From SM1-73 sp964588305 (GTDB taxonomy: Bacteria; Zixibacteria; MSB-5A5; SM1-73): 64,000 nt of DNA. This document shows positions 26,019-34,254 of the stretch, in pieces. The translations under genes and the position numbers were made by a program. The DNA is taken from contig CAZPOP010000004.1 in assembly GCA_964588305.1 (NCBI GenBank), forward strand, positions 78,405 through 142,404. The letters are read 5' to 3'. The notes under the pieces are model-generated. The model did no database searches, was not told where the DNA came from, and saw only the letters and a list, made by a program, of their open reading frames with translations. Position 1 is the first letter of the stretch. Each line of letters opens with the position of its first letter.

Positions 26019-26519
26019 TTAACCCGCCCGGACGGCCTCCTTCCCGGCGGATGCTTCCTGATTCTGCTCCCCGGAAGTAAACTGACCCAACTCTTTTGTC
26101 TCTAGACCTAGGAAAACCTTTATGCTCTTGTCCACATATTTCATGGACTGCCTGATCAAAAACTCGTTCTTTTTTCTCTGCCTTTCCAGCCTTGCGTAAA
26201 GGGAGGCAAGAGTGCTCTGCAGTTCTCGCAGGTCGGTGGAGTATGATTCCTCAACCAGCTCAATCAATTTGGATATATTGACCTCTTCTTTGCCTATCTT
26301 CAGTTTGCCGGCCAGTGAGTCTGTGAGCTTTATTCGCGTTTCCTCGAGTTGTCGCTCATCCCGAATTGCTTCATCTTGTTTTTCTATAGATCTTCGCAGC
26401 GAGTCAACGTCGTTCTCCACCAGAAACTTTTGTTCCTCGGACAAAAGGGTCAAGAATTTCTCCAAGCACAAAATTTCCCTCTGGATCACTTCTATGAGCT
26501 GAGACACTAACGTGTTCAA
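26019..26519 (-). CDS. flgN: Flagellar export chaperone FlgN-like
   Basis: 166 residues, helical throughout. Resembles FlgN: a first long helix LIEVIQREILCLEKFLTLLSEEQKFLVENDVDSLRRSIEKQDEAI, a middle KLTDSLAGKLKIG, and a C-terminal helix LYARLERQRKKNEFLIRQSMKYV. FlgN is the cytoplasmic chaperone for FlgK and FlgL. It has a TTG start at 26519 with GGAG six bases upstream. It precedes csrA and flgL; in most bacteria flgK would lie directly after flgN but is missing here. Confidence 0.8.
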   Translation of the reverse strand: MNTLVSQLIEVIQREILCLEKFLTLLSEEQKFLVENDVDSLRRSIEKQDEAIRDERQLEETRIKLTDSLAGKLKIGKEEVNISKLIELVEESYSTDLRELQSTLASLYARLERQRKKNEFLIRQSMKYVDKSIKVFLGLETKELGQFTSGEQNQEASAGKEAVRAG

Positions 26520-26671
26520 TTATGTCTCCCCCCGGTTCCGTCGACATTTCTTACATCGGTATCAATGAAAGTTTCTTAACCCGATCGTCCGGCGCTGATA
26601 GCGGTTTGACCGCTGACCTGTCGGTCAAAATCCATCCGACCATCCATTCGGCCTAAACGCTTCGTAACCAG

Positions 26672-27097
26672 TCAGGAGATCAGTCTATTGTCGATGGAGA
26701 TGGATTTCAGTCTTTTCACGATGCTTAACACCCTCTGACTTTCGGACAATATGGAATCCAACGATCTCTCTATCTTATCCAAAAGCTCCTGGTTTTTTTC
26801 GAACTCAATCACACCGTGACCGGAAAGCCTGTACAGGCTTCCCATCTCCATCTTTACCATCTTGATCATTTTGTTGATGTCGTCGGTGGTCTTGGCGGTT
26901 TGATCCACCAGATCCAAAATCTCCTCGTTCACCCGAGCAGGGATGTTGCCCGTGTTTCTGGCCGAGGATGCTGCGGAGGCCACGCTCAATGCTAAGGATT
27001 TTGCCTGAGCCGCGAATTCCTCCACCGATCTAAGGATATCCTCTGCCCTCTCTGTCTTTTGTGACTCGATCATGTTAGACCCCAAGCGCTTTGTCAT
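26672..27097 (-). CDS. Unknown helical protein in the motility operon
   Basis: 141 residues, all predicted helix, Ala/Ser-rich in the middle (ALSVASAASSARN), with helical segments resembling four-helix bundle or phosphotransfer-like proteins (VDQTAKTTDDINKMIKMVKMEMGSLYRL). No conserved phosphoacceptor histidine is evident (there is one HGVIEFEK). A good ribosome site (GGAGG) precedes the ATG. It sits between the response regulator and flgN, so a role in motility regulation is plausible, but I do not recognise the family. Confidence 0.65.
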   Translation of the reverse strand: MTKRLGSNMIESQKTERAEDILRSVEEFAAQAKSLALSVASAASSARNTGNIPARVNEEILDLVDQTAKTTDDINKMIKMVKMEMGSLYRLSGHGVIEFEKNQELLDKIERSLDSILSESQRVLSIVKRLKSISIDNRLIS

Positions 27098-27130
27098 CTG
27101 CCCTCCACTTCTCTGAATGGAGAATTATCT

Positions 27131-27553
27131 TTAGAGATGTATTAGTTCCTTTATCGTTTTTTTCAGCTCCTCTAAGTTCGAGGATTTCACCAGATAGGCA
27201 TCCGCCAACCATGACTGAAAATCGTTTTTGTAGGTGGAATAGGCTGAATTCAAGATGATGGGTAAATCCCTGTTTATCCTTCTAAAATCGGACAGCAGCT
27301 CCACTCCGTTTTTCCCTTCTATCTTTATGTCTAAAATCACCAAATTTACCTCCCCCTCTTGGGCCACCTTTATCGCTTCTTCCGCGTTTTTGGCGGTTTT
27401 TACTTGGTATCCGTCCTCAGCGAACTCCTTTTCATACAGCTTTAATATGTGTTCTTCGTCATCCACCACCAGAATGGACGGAACTCCCGTTCGCAGCCGG
27501 TTCTGCCCGAAATGGTTCAGGGCACGGTTCGGTCGGTTGGTCACGTCTTTCAT
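27131..27553 (-). CDS. Single-domain response regulator
   Basis: 140 residues from ATG 27553, which has GGGGGAGG four bases upstream. It is one receiver domain (~28-138) with acidic pair VVDDEEH, phosphoacceptor Asp in LVILDIKI, Thr/Ser switch in ILNSAYS and Lys in YLVKSS, and no output domain. It should be phosphorylated by the kinase encoded directly upstream, whose 3' end overlaps this gene by 95 bp in another frame. With no output domain it probably acts by protein contact or as a phosphorelay carrier. Confidence 0.92.
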   Translation of the reverse strand: MKDVTNRPNRALNHFGQNRLRTGVPSILVVDDEEHILKLYEKEFAEDGYQVKTAKNAEEAIKVAQEGEVNLVILDIKIEGKNGVELLSDFRRINRDLPIILNSAYSTYKNDFQSWLADAYLVKSSNLEELKKTIKELIHL

Positions 27554-29405
27554 TTTCCTCCCCCAGGCTTGACGGTTCAATAGCACTCTCTCTTTGATTC
27601 CTCTTGAGAGGTAACACTACGGAAAACGTTGCACCTTTATCCTTTTCACTCTTTGCCAAAATGGATCCACCATGGTTTTTGATTATCTCCGAACTTATGG
27701 TGAGACCTAAACCACAAGAGTCAGGTTTGGTGGTGAAGAAAGCATCGAAGATACCGCTGAGATGCTCCTTGGGAATGCCAAATCCCGTGTCTTTTATTTC
27801 CATTTTTGCAGAATCGTTTTCTCCCTTGGTGGTAATCGATAATATCCCTCCTTGTGGCATTGCCCAAATGGCATTCCTGAAAATGTTCAGCAGGGCTTGG
27901 CGGATCTGATCCGGGTTAACCATAATTGGAGGTTGATCGGGTTGGTGATGCTTCATTACCGTGATTTTATCTGAGTCGATCTCTTCTTCCATCATTTCCA
28001 AAGTTTGCTCCACTATCTGCCCCAGATCGGCTTTTTCTAAGTTGGCTTTCCCCGGCTTGGTGAAATTCAAGACATTATCCAAAACCTTCTCCACCCTTTC
28101 GGTCTCCTCAGCTATTATCTTCAGATATTCATGATCGGAATCTCTGAGCTTCTTCTTTTTCAACAGAGAACGAGCAAAGCCGCCGATAATCGTAACCGGG
28201 TTTCGCAACTCATGGGCCACCTGAGAGGTTATCTCTCCCAAGACCGATAGTCTTGTGGCCCCCAGTAACCTCTGAGTTTTTTCAGCTATCCTTTTGTTGG
28301 CTTCCTCCAATTTACTGACCTGTTCGGCCAGTCTCTGATAAAGCCTGGAACTCTCAATGGCGGTGGAGGCGTGATGAGCGAATATCTGCATCAACTCAAT
28401 GTCCTCTTCTTCGATCGGCTTTTGGTTGATGGAATTATCCGCCAGAAGCACTCCGATCACCCTGTCTTTGGACACAAGAGGTACCAGAGCCAAGCAGTCA
28501 GTGCCGAGGATCTCAAAGATAGCCCTGTTGGCTTCCGAATCCGCTTCATCCTTACCGACACTGCGAGCCTTCTTTTGTTGCATGGATTGAATCAGAAGAT
28601 TGTTGCGGTCGCAGGACGATACTCTCAGTTGTCTGACGATTTGGTTGACCAAAATGTCTTTTTGACCCAAAGCATTCTTATACGAGTGTAACACCTCCTC
28701 TAAAGATTCTTCCTTAGTGGAAAGCTTTTCCCAGATTCTGCTGGCCTCTTCCGGGTTGGAGGGACCAATGGCGATCTTTCCCTCTAAGACACCCTCCTTT
28801 TCATTCAACAACAACAGGAAGGCACGATTGAAACCCAAACCTTGACGGGCGGTTACCCCGATCAGTATGATCTCTAATATCTCTTCTAAGTTTAAGGTGC
28901 TTCTTAAGACATTTCCCACCTCGCATATGATGGAGAGCTCAGTTATCTTTTTCTTCAGGCTCTGCTCCAGGCGAGTCTTTTCCGAGATATCTTCCACCAC
29001 TCCCACCACTCCCGCGAGTGAATTCCACTTGCCGTTTCCTGCTTTTTCATTCTCAGGTTTCAGGGGCGTGGTTCTCAGGGTCAACCAGATAGGTTCCCCC
29101 TGTGAATTCTCAAAGGATTTCCCTTCCACGCAGAAGAATCCTCCGGTGGAAAGAGACCTCTTAACAAGATGCTTGACAGAATGCTCCAAGGAATGGGTTC
29201 CCTCCGGTTTTTGAAGCGGCTCTGCCGACAGAAGCTTAGCGAGATACTCATTCACATAGGTTAAGTTCCCCTCCTCATCGCTTTTGAAGATTCCAACTGG
29301 CAACTGGCCCAAAATCTTCCGCAAATCACTGGTGCAGACACTTCCCACAGGAGCTTCTCCTGTCTTTTCGTTAATGGGAAACCTGGTGGATTTGGAAATG
29401 TTCAT
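27459..29405 (-). CDS. Soluble PAS-GAF sensor histidine kinase
   Basis: 648 residues, no membrane segment. Order: PAS domain (~25-140, ILGQLPVGIFKSDEEGNLTYVNEY, ending GVVGVVEDISEKTRLE), GAF domain (~160-350), a coiled coil, HisKA with the phosphoacceptor in AHELRNPVTIIGGFARSL (His ~400), and HATPase with NIFRNAIWAM (N box), IKDTGFGIP (G1) and GLGLTISSEIIKNHGG (G2). It senses a cytoplasmic signal and phosphorylates the adjacent response regulator. The C-terminal ~40 residues after the ATPase overlap the next gene by 95 bp. AGAGGTGAT precedes the ATG. Confidence 0.95.
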   Translation of the reverse strand: MNISKSTRFPINEKTGEAPVGSVCTSDLRKILGQLPVGIFKSDEEGNLTYVNEYLAKLLSAEPLQKPEGTHSLEHSVKHLVKRSLSTGGFFCVEGKSFENSQGEPIWLTLRTTPLKPENEKAGNGKWNSLAGVVGVVEDISEKTRLEQSLKKKITELSIICEVGNVLRSTLNLEEILEIILIGVTARQGLGFNRAFLLLLNEKEGVLEGKIAIGPSNPEEASRIWEKLSTKEESLEEVLHSYKNALGQKDILVNQIVRQLRVSSCDRNNLLIQSMQQKKARSVGKDEADSEANRAIFEILGTDCLALVPLVSKDRVIGVLLADNSINQKPIEEEDIELMQIFAHHASTAIESSRLYQRLAEQVSKLEEANKRIAEKTQRLLGATRLSVLGEITSQVAHELRNPVTIIGGFARSLLKKKKLRDSDHEYLKIIAEETERVEKVLDNVLNFTKPGKANLEKADLGQIVEQTLEMMEEEIDSDKITVMKHHQPDQPPIMVNPDQIRQALLNIFRNAIWAMPQGGILSITTKGENDSAKMEIKDTGFGIPKEHLSGIFDAFFTTKPDSCGLGLTISSEIIKNHGGSILAKSEKDKGATFSVVLPLKRNQRESAIEPSSLGEENERRDQPTEPCPEPFRAEPAANGSSVHSGGG

Positions 29406-29413
29406 ATCACCTC

Positions 29414-30376
29414 TTATACCTGCTTTATCGACCCTGACACGCGTCCCAGGGGAATTCGCCTGGAATGCTCTTTTTCTGTTGCCTTATAATAAGCGTCCAT
29501 CTTCAGGAGTTTTTCCGTAGCTTTCGAGATTTGATTTGCCTCGCTCGTTATCTCTCTTAGCCTTCTTTTGAATTTCTGAGTGAGGCTCTTTGCCGATGGG
29601 GTAGACTTCGGCACATTCTGGGAAGATATGCTGTTAAGGAGAAACTGGGCATTCTCGGCTATGCCCGATAGCGGACTCTTGATCTTCCGGTCCAAGTGCC
29701 CCAAAATTTGGGACACATTCACCTTCTTTTCACTCTCCATGAGCTCATTTTGAATTTCTCTTAGATGAGACCTCGTCTCTTCTAACTCCTTCTGTCTCTT
29801 TTCCATTTCGGAATAGTAGAACATCCTTTCAAGTCCCAAAGCGATGGGCCCCGAGACTGAGGTCAAGAATTTCAGTTCTTTTGGGCCGAAGGCACTCGGC
29901 TTTATGTGGCTCAGATTTATCACTCCAAGAAGTTTTTCTCCCAGAGTAAGGGGAATGGAGAGAAACGATCTGATTCCGTTTTTGAATCTTTTCCTGTGTA
30001 GATTGGAGAGAAGAATGGGGCGTTTCTCCATGGCTACCCAGGCTGAGAATCCCGACCCTGTGTTGAACTTGACGAAGTCAATCAGATCTACCTTTTTGCC
30101 CACCGAGGCGAGCTCCTCTATCTGATTATCTTTTCTGCCCAGAAAGAAGAGGCTGGCGGAGCTATACTCAACCGATTTTCCGAGCAACTTCAATATGCTC
30201 TCGCAGGTCTTTTTCTCCAGAGGAGCTTCTCTGATCAGTCTACATGCCTCGGATAGTACCTGAAAGTCGATCTCCAACTCCTCCAAAGGACGCCTTAGGT
30301 GCGAGAGGCTGCGCCGACCGTGATCAGATTTCTTGGATCTGGAGCGTTTCCATCTCGTGCATTTTTTTTCAGCCAT
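29414..30376 (-). CDS. GAF-domain protein with a degenerate histidine-kinase dimerisation region
   Basis: 320 residues. A GAF domain (~40-190, GSGFSAWVAMEKRPILLSNL, FLSIPLTLGEKLLGVINLSH) is followed by a coiled coil and a HisKA-like segment, ILGHLDRKIKSPLSGIAENAQFLL. The position of the phosphoacceptor His in the usual HEINNPL pattern is occupied by Arg/Lys (DRKIKSPL). There is no ATPase domain. It therefore looks like a non-catalytic partner that may dimerise with or regulate the next-encoded kinase, only eight bp downstream. The N-terminus is very basic. Confidence 0.8.
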   Translation of the reverse strand: MAEKKCTRWKRSRSKKSDHGRRSLSHLRRPLEELEIDFQVLSEACRLIREAPLEKKTCESILKLLGKSVEYSSASLFFLGRKDNQIEELASVGKKVDLIDFVKFNTGSGFSAWVAMEKRPILLSNLHRKRFKNGIRSFLSIPLTLGEKLLGVINLSHIKPSAFGPKELKFLTSVSGPIALGLERMFYYSEMEKRQKELEETRSHLREIQNELMESEKKVNVSQILGHLDRKIKSPLSGIAENAQFLLNSISSQNVPKSTPSAKSLTQKFKRRLREITSEANQISKATEKLLKMDAYYKATEKEHSRRIPLGRVSGSIKQV

Positions 30377-30515
30377 AAAGAAGTAGTCCCCCGAGCATTG
30401 TGGTTAACCAGGATTCATTGAGGCCAATTCCTGATCACAACGTGTCCAGACGCCTAAGTTGATTGAGCCTGCAAGAATCCAGCTGATGACGTGCCATCTC
30501 TCCTGCTAATGATCC

Positions 30516-31061
30516 CTACAACCCCGTTTTGGTGCTTTGGGCGGCGAGACGCGCAGTGCGAACATAGTCTGAAATGACTTCCTTCAGTTTGTGATTGAAA
30601 CTCGCCACCTTCACCGGCAGTTTTTCTATTTGTTCCTTTGAGGCAAGATTCTCCAGTTCCTCCCTTCGGCAAAATTCCACGCCTGCCAGATATTGGCCAT
30701 CTTCTGTGGTTTCCACTCTCTTGGTCTTTCCCAAAACCCCCTCCAAAATCACCAATCCATTCAAGTTCAACCTCAGAAGCAAAAACGTCCCCTCCGGAAT
30801 AGCTTCTCGGCTTTCCAAAAGCATTCCCCCAGAACCGAAATTCAAAATCTTTCCGGAACGTTGGCTTTTTGAGAGCGAAATCCTTCCTCTTTCGGGAAGC
30901 AGGAGACGAAAATCTACTGGAGAAGCTACCGTTATTCTTACGAATTTTCGACCTTGTGAGCGTCCAATGGGAAAAGGACTTTTCTCGGTCGAGGGAGGCA
31001 AATTCGACTTCACCGGCATTTCAGTCTTTGCTTCAGTGCGTGGATTCTTTGCAATGGACAA
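30516..31061 (-). CDS. PilZ-domain protein (candidate c-di-GMP effector)
   Basis: 181 residues. The PilZ domain spans ~40-145, with an RxxxR motif (GRKFVRITVASPVDF) and a second-loop motif NFGSGGMLLES that deviates from the usual D/N-x-S-x-x-G at the serine position. c-di-GMP binding is therefore likely but not certain. In motility clusters PilZ proteins brake the flagellar motor or act on export. The start is TTG 31061 with AAAGGAGG six bases upstream. It lies 12 bp after the DUF2225 gene. Confidence 0.8.
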   Translation of the reverse strand: MSIAKNPRTEAKTEMPVKSNLPPSTEKSPFPIGRSQGRKFVRITVASPVDFRLLLPERGRISLSKSQRSGKILNFGSGGMLLESREAIPEGTFLLLRLNLNGLVILEGVLGKTKRVETTEDGQYLAGVEFCRREELENLASKEQIEKLPVKVASFNHKLKEVISDYVRTARLAAQSTKTGL

Positions 31062-31073
31062 ATCATTCCTCCT

Positions 31074-32342
31074 TTAAACCTGTGGTTTTACCTTCACCAG
31101 ATTCAGTTTTTTCTGCCTTTCGGCCAGTTCCACGATCTTCTGAGCCAAGGCGATTTTATTCAGATCATCTTGATTTCTTCGGATGAAGTCTTGGCCTATT
31201 CTTGTGGCCTCGTCAAAATGACTCTCCGCTTCCCCATAATTTCCTACCCTGAGGGAGAGTTCGGCGATCAGGTAAGCGGCTTGGATTCTTTGATTCTCCT
31301 GTTTGATGTCCGTGATTTCCCGATAGCTCCGCTTATAATATCCTAAGGCGAACTTCATGGCTTCAAGCTCGCTCAGGGGAATCTCCGGCCAAATCTCCTT
31401 GATGGAGGCTAAGAAGGTGGCGAAAATCGGCTGGTTTTCCCGCGCCTGAAGCGTTTCACCGCCGATGGAGTTTTCACCCGCTTCAGCGGCGATCTCGATA
31501 TTTCCTGATTCAGAGGCAACCATAAGATTATTGCTTTCGGCGAGAATCTTGGCAAGTTCGTCCAGGTTCTCCTGAAGGGATGAAATATCTTCCTTGATTT
31601 TATTCAGAGCTTCAGTGATTTCAGTCCTGAGCCCTCGTCTTTGACGGTCCTGTTCTGCTATCCCCGCCGGGGGGCGGAAACAGGTCTCTACTGCCATCGC
31701 CAGGTGGTGGATTTGGTCCTCCTCGCTTCGATAATGAGACCGCAGACGGTTCATGGTCCTTTCCAGCCTGGTCAGACTGAACTCGCTCAGGTTACGTGCA
31801 GTCTCCTTTTCTTGCGCGTTTTCTCGATAGAGCCAGGCGATGCGAAGATAGTGTCTCCCAACGTCCCAGGGATTGAATTCCTCGATTATCGTTTCATCAT
31901 GTATCCCCAAGAGCAGTTTGATAACAGCAGATTCGAAGGGATGCCCTTCTGGGTCCAAGGCCTCTCCCAACCTGTTTATGACGCTTTCCGGCTGCCCTAA
32001 TTCTTGCAGGTGTTCCTTTCGGATTGAACTCAGACCATGAGTCGAAAAAAAGCGGCTTTTCTTCCATTCCTTGAAGCTGTTATTAAATTCGTGAGTATAG
32101 AAGCAGTGGGGGCACGTAGCCATGAAATACAGGAGAGGATTTGCCTTCTGGTACTCGGGATTAACCCATATTATGCCCTTGGGACAGAAATCGGTGTCTC
32201 TCTTGGTTTCACTATAGGCCCCTGCTTTTATGTTCTCAAAATCATTCATCTTGCCACATACAGGACATTCCACCTGGGTCACGAAGAAAGGAGAATCGAA
32301 GTTCATTTTTGCTCTTGTGCTGGGAATCTTATGAAAAGCCAA
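31074..32342 (-). CDS. DUF2225 family protein
   Basis: 422 residues. N-terminal zinc-ribbon-like VECPVCGKMNDFENIKAGAYSE and a second pair in MATCPHCFYTHEFNN, the pattern of DUF2225. The rest is helical with TPR-like arrangement (ALGYYKRSYREITDIKQENQRIQAAYLIAELSLRVGNYGEAESHFDEA in outline). Function unknown. The start is ambiguous between TTG 32342 (AAGG nearby) and ATG 32306. It sits between fliA and the PilZ gene, so it belongs to the motility transcript. Confidence 0.8.
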   Translation of the reverse strand: MAFHKIPSTRAKMNFDSPFFVTQVECPVCGKMNDFENIKAGAYSETKRDTDFCPKGIIWVNPEYQKANPLLYFMATCPHCFYTHEFNNSFKEWKKSRFFSTHGLSSIRKEHLQELGQPESVINRLGEALDPEGHPFESAVIKLLLGIHDETIIEEFNPWDVGRHYLRIAWLYRENAQEKETARNLSEFSLTRLERTMNRLRSHYRSEEDQIHHLAMAVETCFRPPAGIAEQDRQRRGLRTEITEALNKIKEDISSLQENLDELAKILAESNNLMVASESGNIEIAAEAGENSIGGETLQARENQPIFATFLASIKEIWPEIPLSELEAMKFALGYYKRSYREITDIKQENQRIQAAYLIAELSLRVGNYGEAESHFDEATRIGQDFIRRNQDDLNKIALAQKIVELAERQKKLNLVKVKPQV

Positions 32343-32353
32343 CCGCCTTCTTA

Positions 32354-33109
32354 CTAAGCGAATCTCTCTTTTATCATCCCTCTCAACTTCAAAACCGCTT
32401 TGGTATGTATCTGGGAAACCCTAGACTCGGAGATCTGCATGACTTCGCCGATTTCCTTTAAGGTTAACTCCTCGTAATAATACAAGGCTACCACCAGCCT
32501 TTCCTGTTCGGAAAGTTGGCTTATGGCCGAGATGATATAAGCTTTAAGCTCTTCTTTTTCCAGATTCCCCAAGGCATTATCGTGGTTCATCGCTTCCACG
32601 GTTTCCACGCGGGGAAGCTGGCGATTGTCCTCCTCTTTGTAGATCAATTGATCTAAGGATAACATGGCAGTGGAGGAGACGTCGTCCAAAGTGGAGAAAA
32701 GCTCGTCCGAGGAGATCTTCATTGACCTGGCTAACTCTCTGTTGGAAGGGGTCCTCCCCAATTCGTTTTCCAACTTGTTCATGGCCTTCTCCACCTCCCT
32801 TGACTTGGCTCTGGTGGAGCGAGGCACCCAGTCCAAGGATCTCAACTCATCTAAGATGGCTCCCCTTATTCTGGGAACTGCGTAAGTCTCGAATTTTACC
32901 CCGCGCGATGGGTCATAGTTGGAGAGGGCTTCAACCAGTCCAATCACTCCGGTGCTTACCAGGTCGGATAACTCCACCGACCGTGGAAAGCCCATGGCCA
33001 TTCTTCCTGCCACACTCTTCACCAGGGGCAAATACTCTTCCAAGAGCTTTTGCCTGGTCTCTGGGTCTTTGTCTTTCTTGTATACTAACCATTCCTTTTG
33101 AACTGCCAT
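32354..33109 (-). CDS. fliA: RNA polymerase sigma factor FliA (sigma-28)
   Basis: 251 residues. Sigma-70 family regions 2, 3 and 4 are present: YLPLVKSVAGRMAMGFPRSVELSDLVSTGVIGLVEAL (2.1-2.2), RGVKFETYAVPRIRGAILDELRSLDWVPRS (2.3-3.0, diagnostic of the FliA/WhiG group), then ELTLKEIGEVMQISESRVSQIHTKAV (4.2). It directs transcription of late flagellar genes and is expected to be held by FlgM. AGGTGAG precedes the ATG. It is the first gene of the cluster; no flhF/flhG is seen upstream. Confidence 0.95.
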   Translation of the reverse strand: MAVQKEWLVYKKDKDPETRQKLLEEYLPLVKSVAGRMAMGFPRSVELSDLVSTGVIGLVEALSNYDPSRGVKFETYAVPRIRGAILDELRSLDWVPRSTRAKSREVEKAMNKLENELGRTPSNRELARSMKISSDELFSTLDDVSSTAMLSLDQLIYKEEDNRQLPRVETVEAMNHDNALGNLEKEELKAYIISAISQLSEQERLVVALYYYEELTLKEIGEVMQISESRVSQIHTKAVLKLRGMIKERFA

Positions 33110-33984
33110 CTCACCTACCTCACTTTTATGTTAGGGTGATTGCCCCCCACATGCATTAGAAGGTTCGCCTCCCCACCTATGAGTGGAATTCGCTGAAAAC
33201 GAGCACAAAAAGAGGTATCGCTTTTTAGTATCGTCCCCTGGTTGCGATTCTTTAATCTTCTGTTTTCGAACTGAGCTGTGGGTTGACAGCGACATTCTGT
33301 TGGCCTACTATTAGGAATAAGGATTGACAGAATGAAGTTGAAGCAACAAGCAGCCTTCTTGAAAGACCTAGAACGCGTGAGAGGTCTTTCCAACTGATTT
33401 GCCCTGCGCCTGAAGAAGGCTTCGACTTGTTGAATGCAGTAATCAATAGCATCACTAATTCTTTCAGTTTAGTCCTTCGTACCTTAATTCCTCATTGCTA
33501 AACGATACTCCCCATGACTCTGCTATCCGTCATAGTGTTCATGAGCTTATGCAAACTCTGTGCCGTACGCCTGCCTTGCTGGAGATGAACCAGCTAACCC
33601 TCTTATCGACTGATAGTTGACGGGATCATGTGAAATTTGCTTAGGACTGAAGGAGAGGAATATTGGGAAGAAATTTCCTGTGGGCGGGATAATATTTCCG
33701 TCGGCCCCTATGGTGCACCTCTGAGTGAAGCGGCATGTGTGACCAAGAGGGTGTCGGGCCCCTTGCCCATTTCTCTGGGCATCCGACCCCGTTTTACCCT
33801 GGGCAGAGGGGCGGATTTGGGACGAAAAGAATGTCGGGGGCAAATTCTGACGCTGCAACGTTGGCTATCGGTGGGACAGACCGGTGGGACTATGCTTGCG
33901 GGCTTGTGAGATCGGTACTGATCTCATACATGGAACAAAGAAGAGAAGATTTGCGAAGCTCTTGGGTTGATTAGCGCTGGGATT

Positions 33985-34070
33985 TTCTTCAACATAAATT
34001 TCATTGCGAATTCGTCTGAAGAAAAGCCCTCGGAGACAAGCTCCGACGCTACAGTTCATCTCACAATTGT
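33985..34070. repeat. Dispersed repeat copy A (CGGAG/CTCCG hairpin with CGCTAC tail)
   Basis: Shares CAACA.AAA..T..TTG.GA.TTCGTCT.AAGAAAA and ..AAGCTCCGACGCTACA with the copy at 34120-34232. The core hairpin is CGGAG-acaag-CTCCG followed by ACGCTAC. Confidence 0.6.
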
Positions 34071-34119
34071 GCCCGGGATGAAAGAATTGCCGACGCTTAC
34101 CGGTCGACCAGCAGTCGTA

Positions 34120-34232
34120 TTAATTCCAACACAAAGCTTGTTGTGAGTTCGTCTTAAGAAAAAAGGTCGGAGGCAAGCCCTATACCGTATGGTATAGAAC
34201 AAGCTCCGACGCTACACTTTAACTCACTATGT
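34120..34232. repeat. Dispersed repeat copy B with an inserted palindrome
   Basis: Same element as at 33985-34070, but the loop contains an extra ~25 bp including TATACC-gtat-GGTATA. The closing AAGCTCCGACGCTACAC is conserved. Confidence 0.6.
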
Positions 34233-34254
34233 ACAAAATGAAGCCTAAAAACAA

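Larger units (their letters stand above)
33110..34254. other. 1.1-kb region without a convincing gene
   Basis: Several frames are open on both strands, but none has a ribosome site together with recognisable sequence. Around 33738-33790 a GC-rich long hairpin is possible (GTCGG..GCCCA/TGGGC..CCGAC). Two related repeats lie at 33985-34070 and 34120-34232. The promoter for the fliA operon should lie at its left end. Confidence 0.5.

Noticed and set aside
33547..33909. Overlapping open frames on both strands upstream of fliA
   Set aside because: Neither has a ribosome site or recognisable product; the GC-rich stretch can form a long hairpin and is more likely non-coding.
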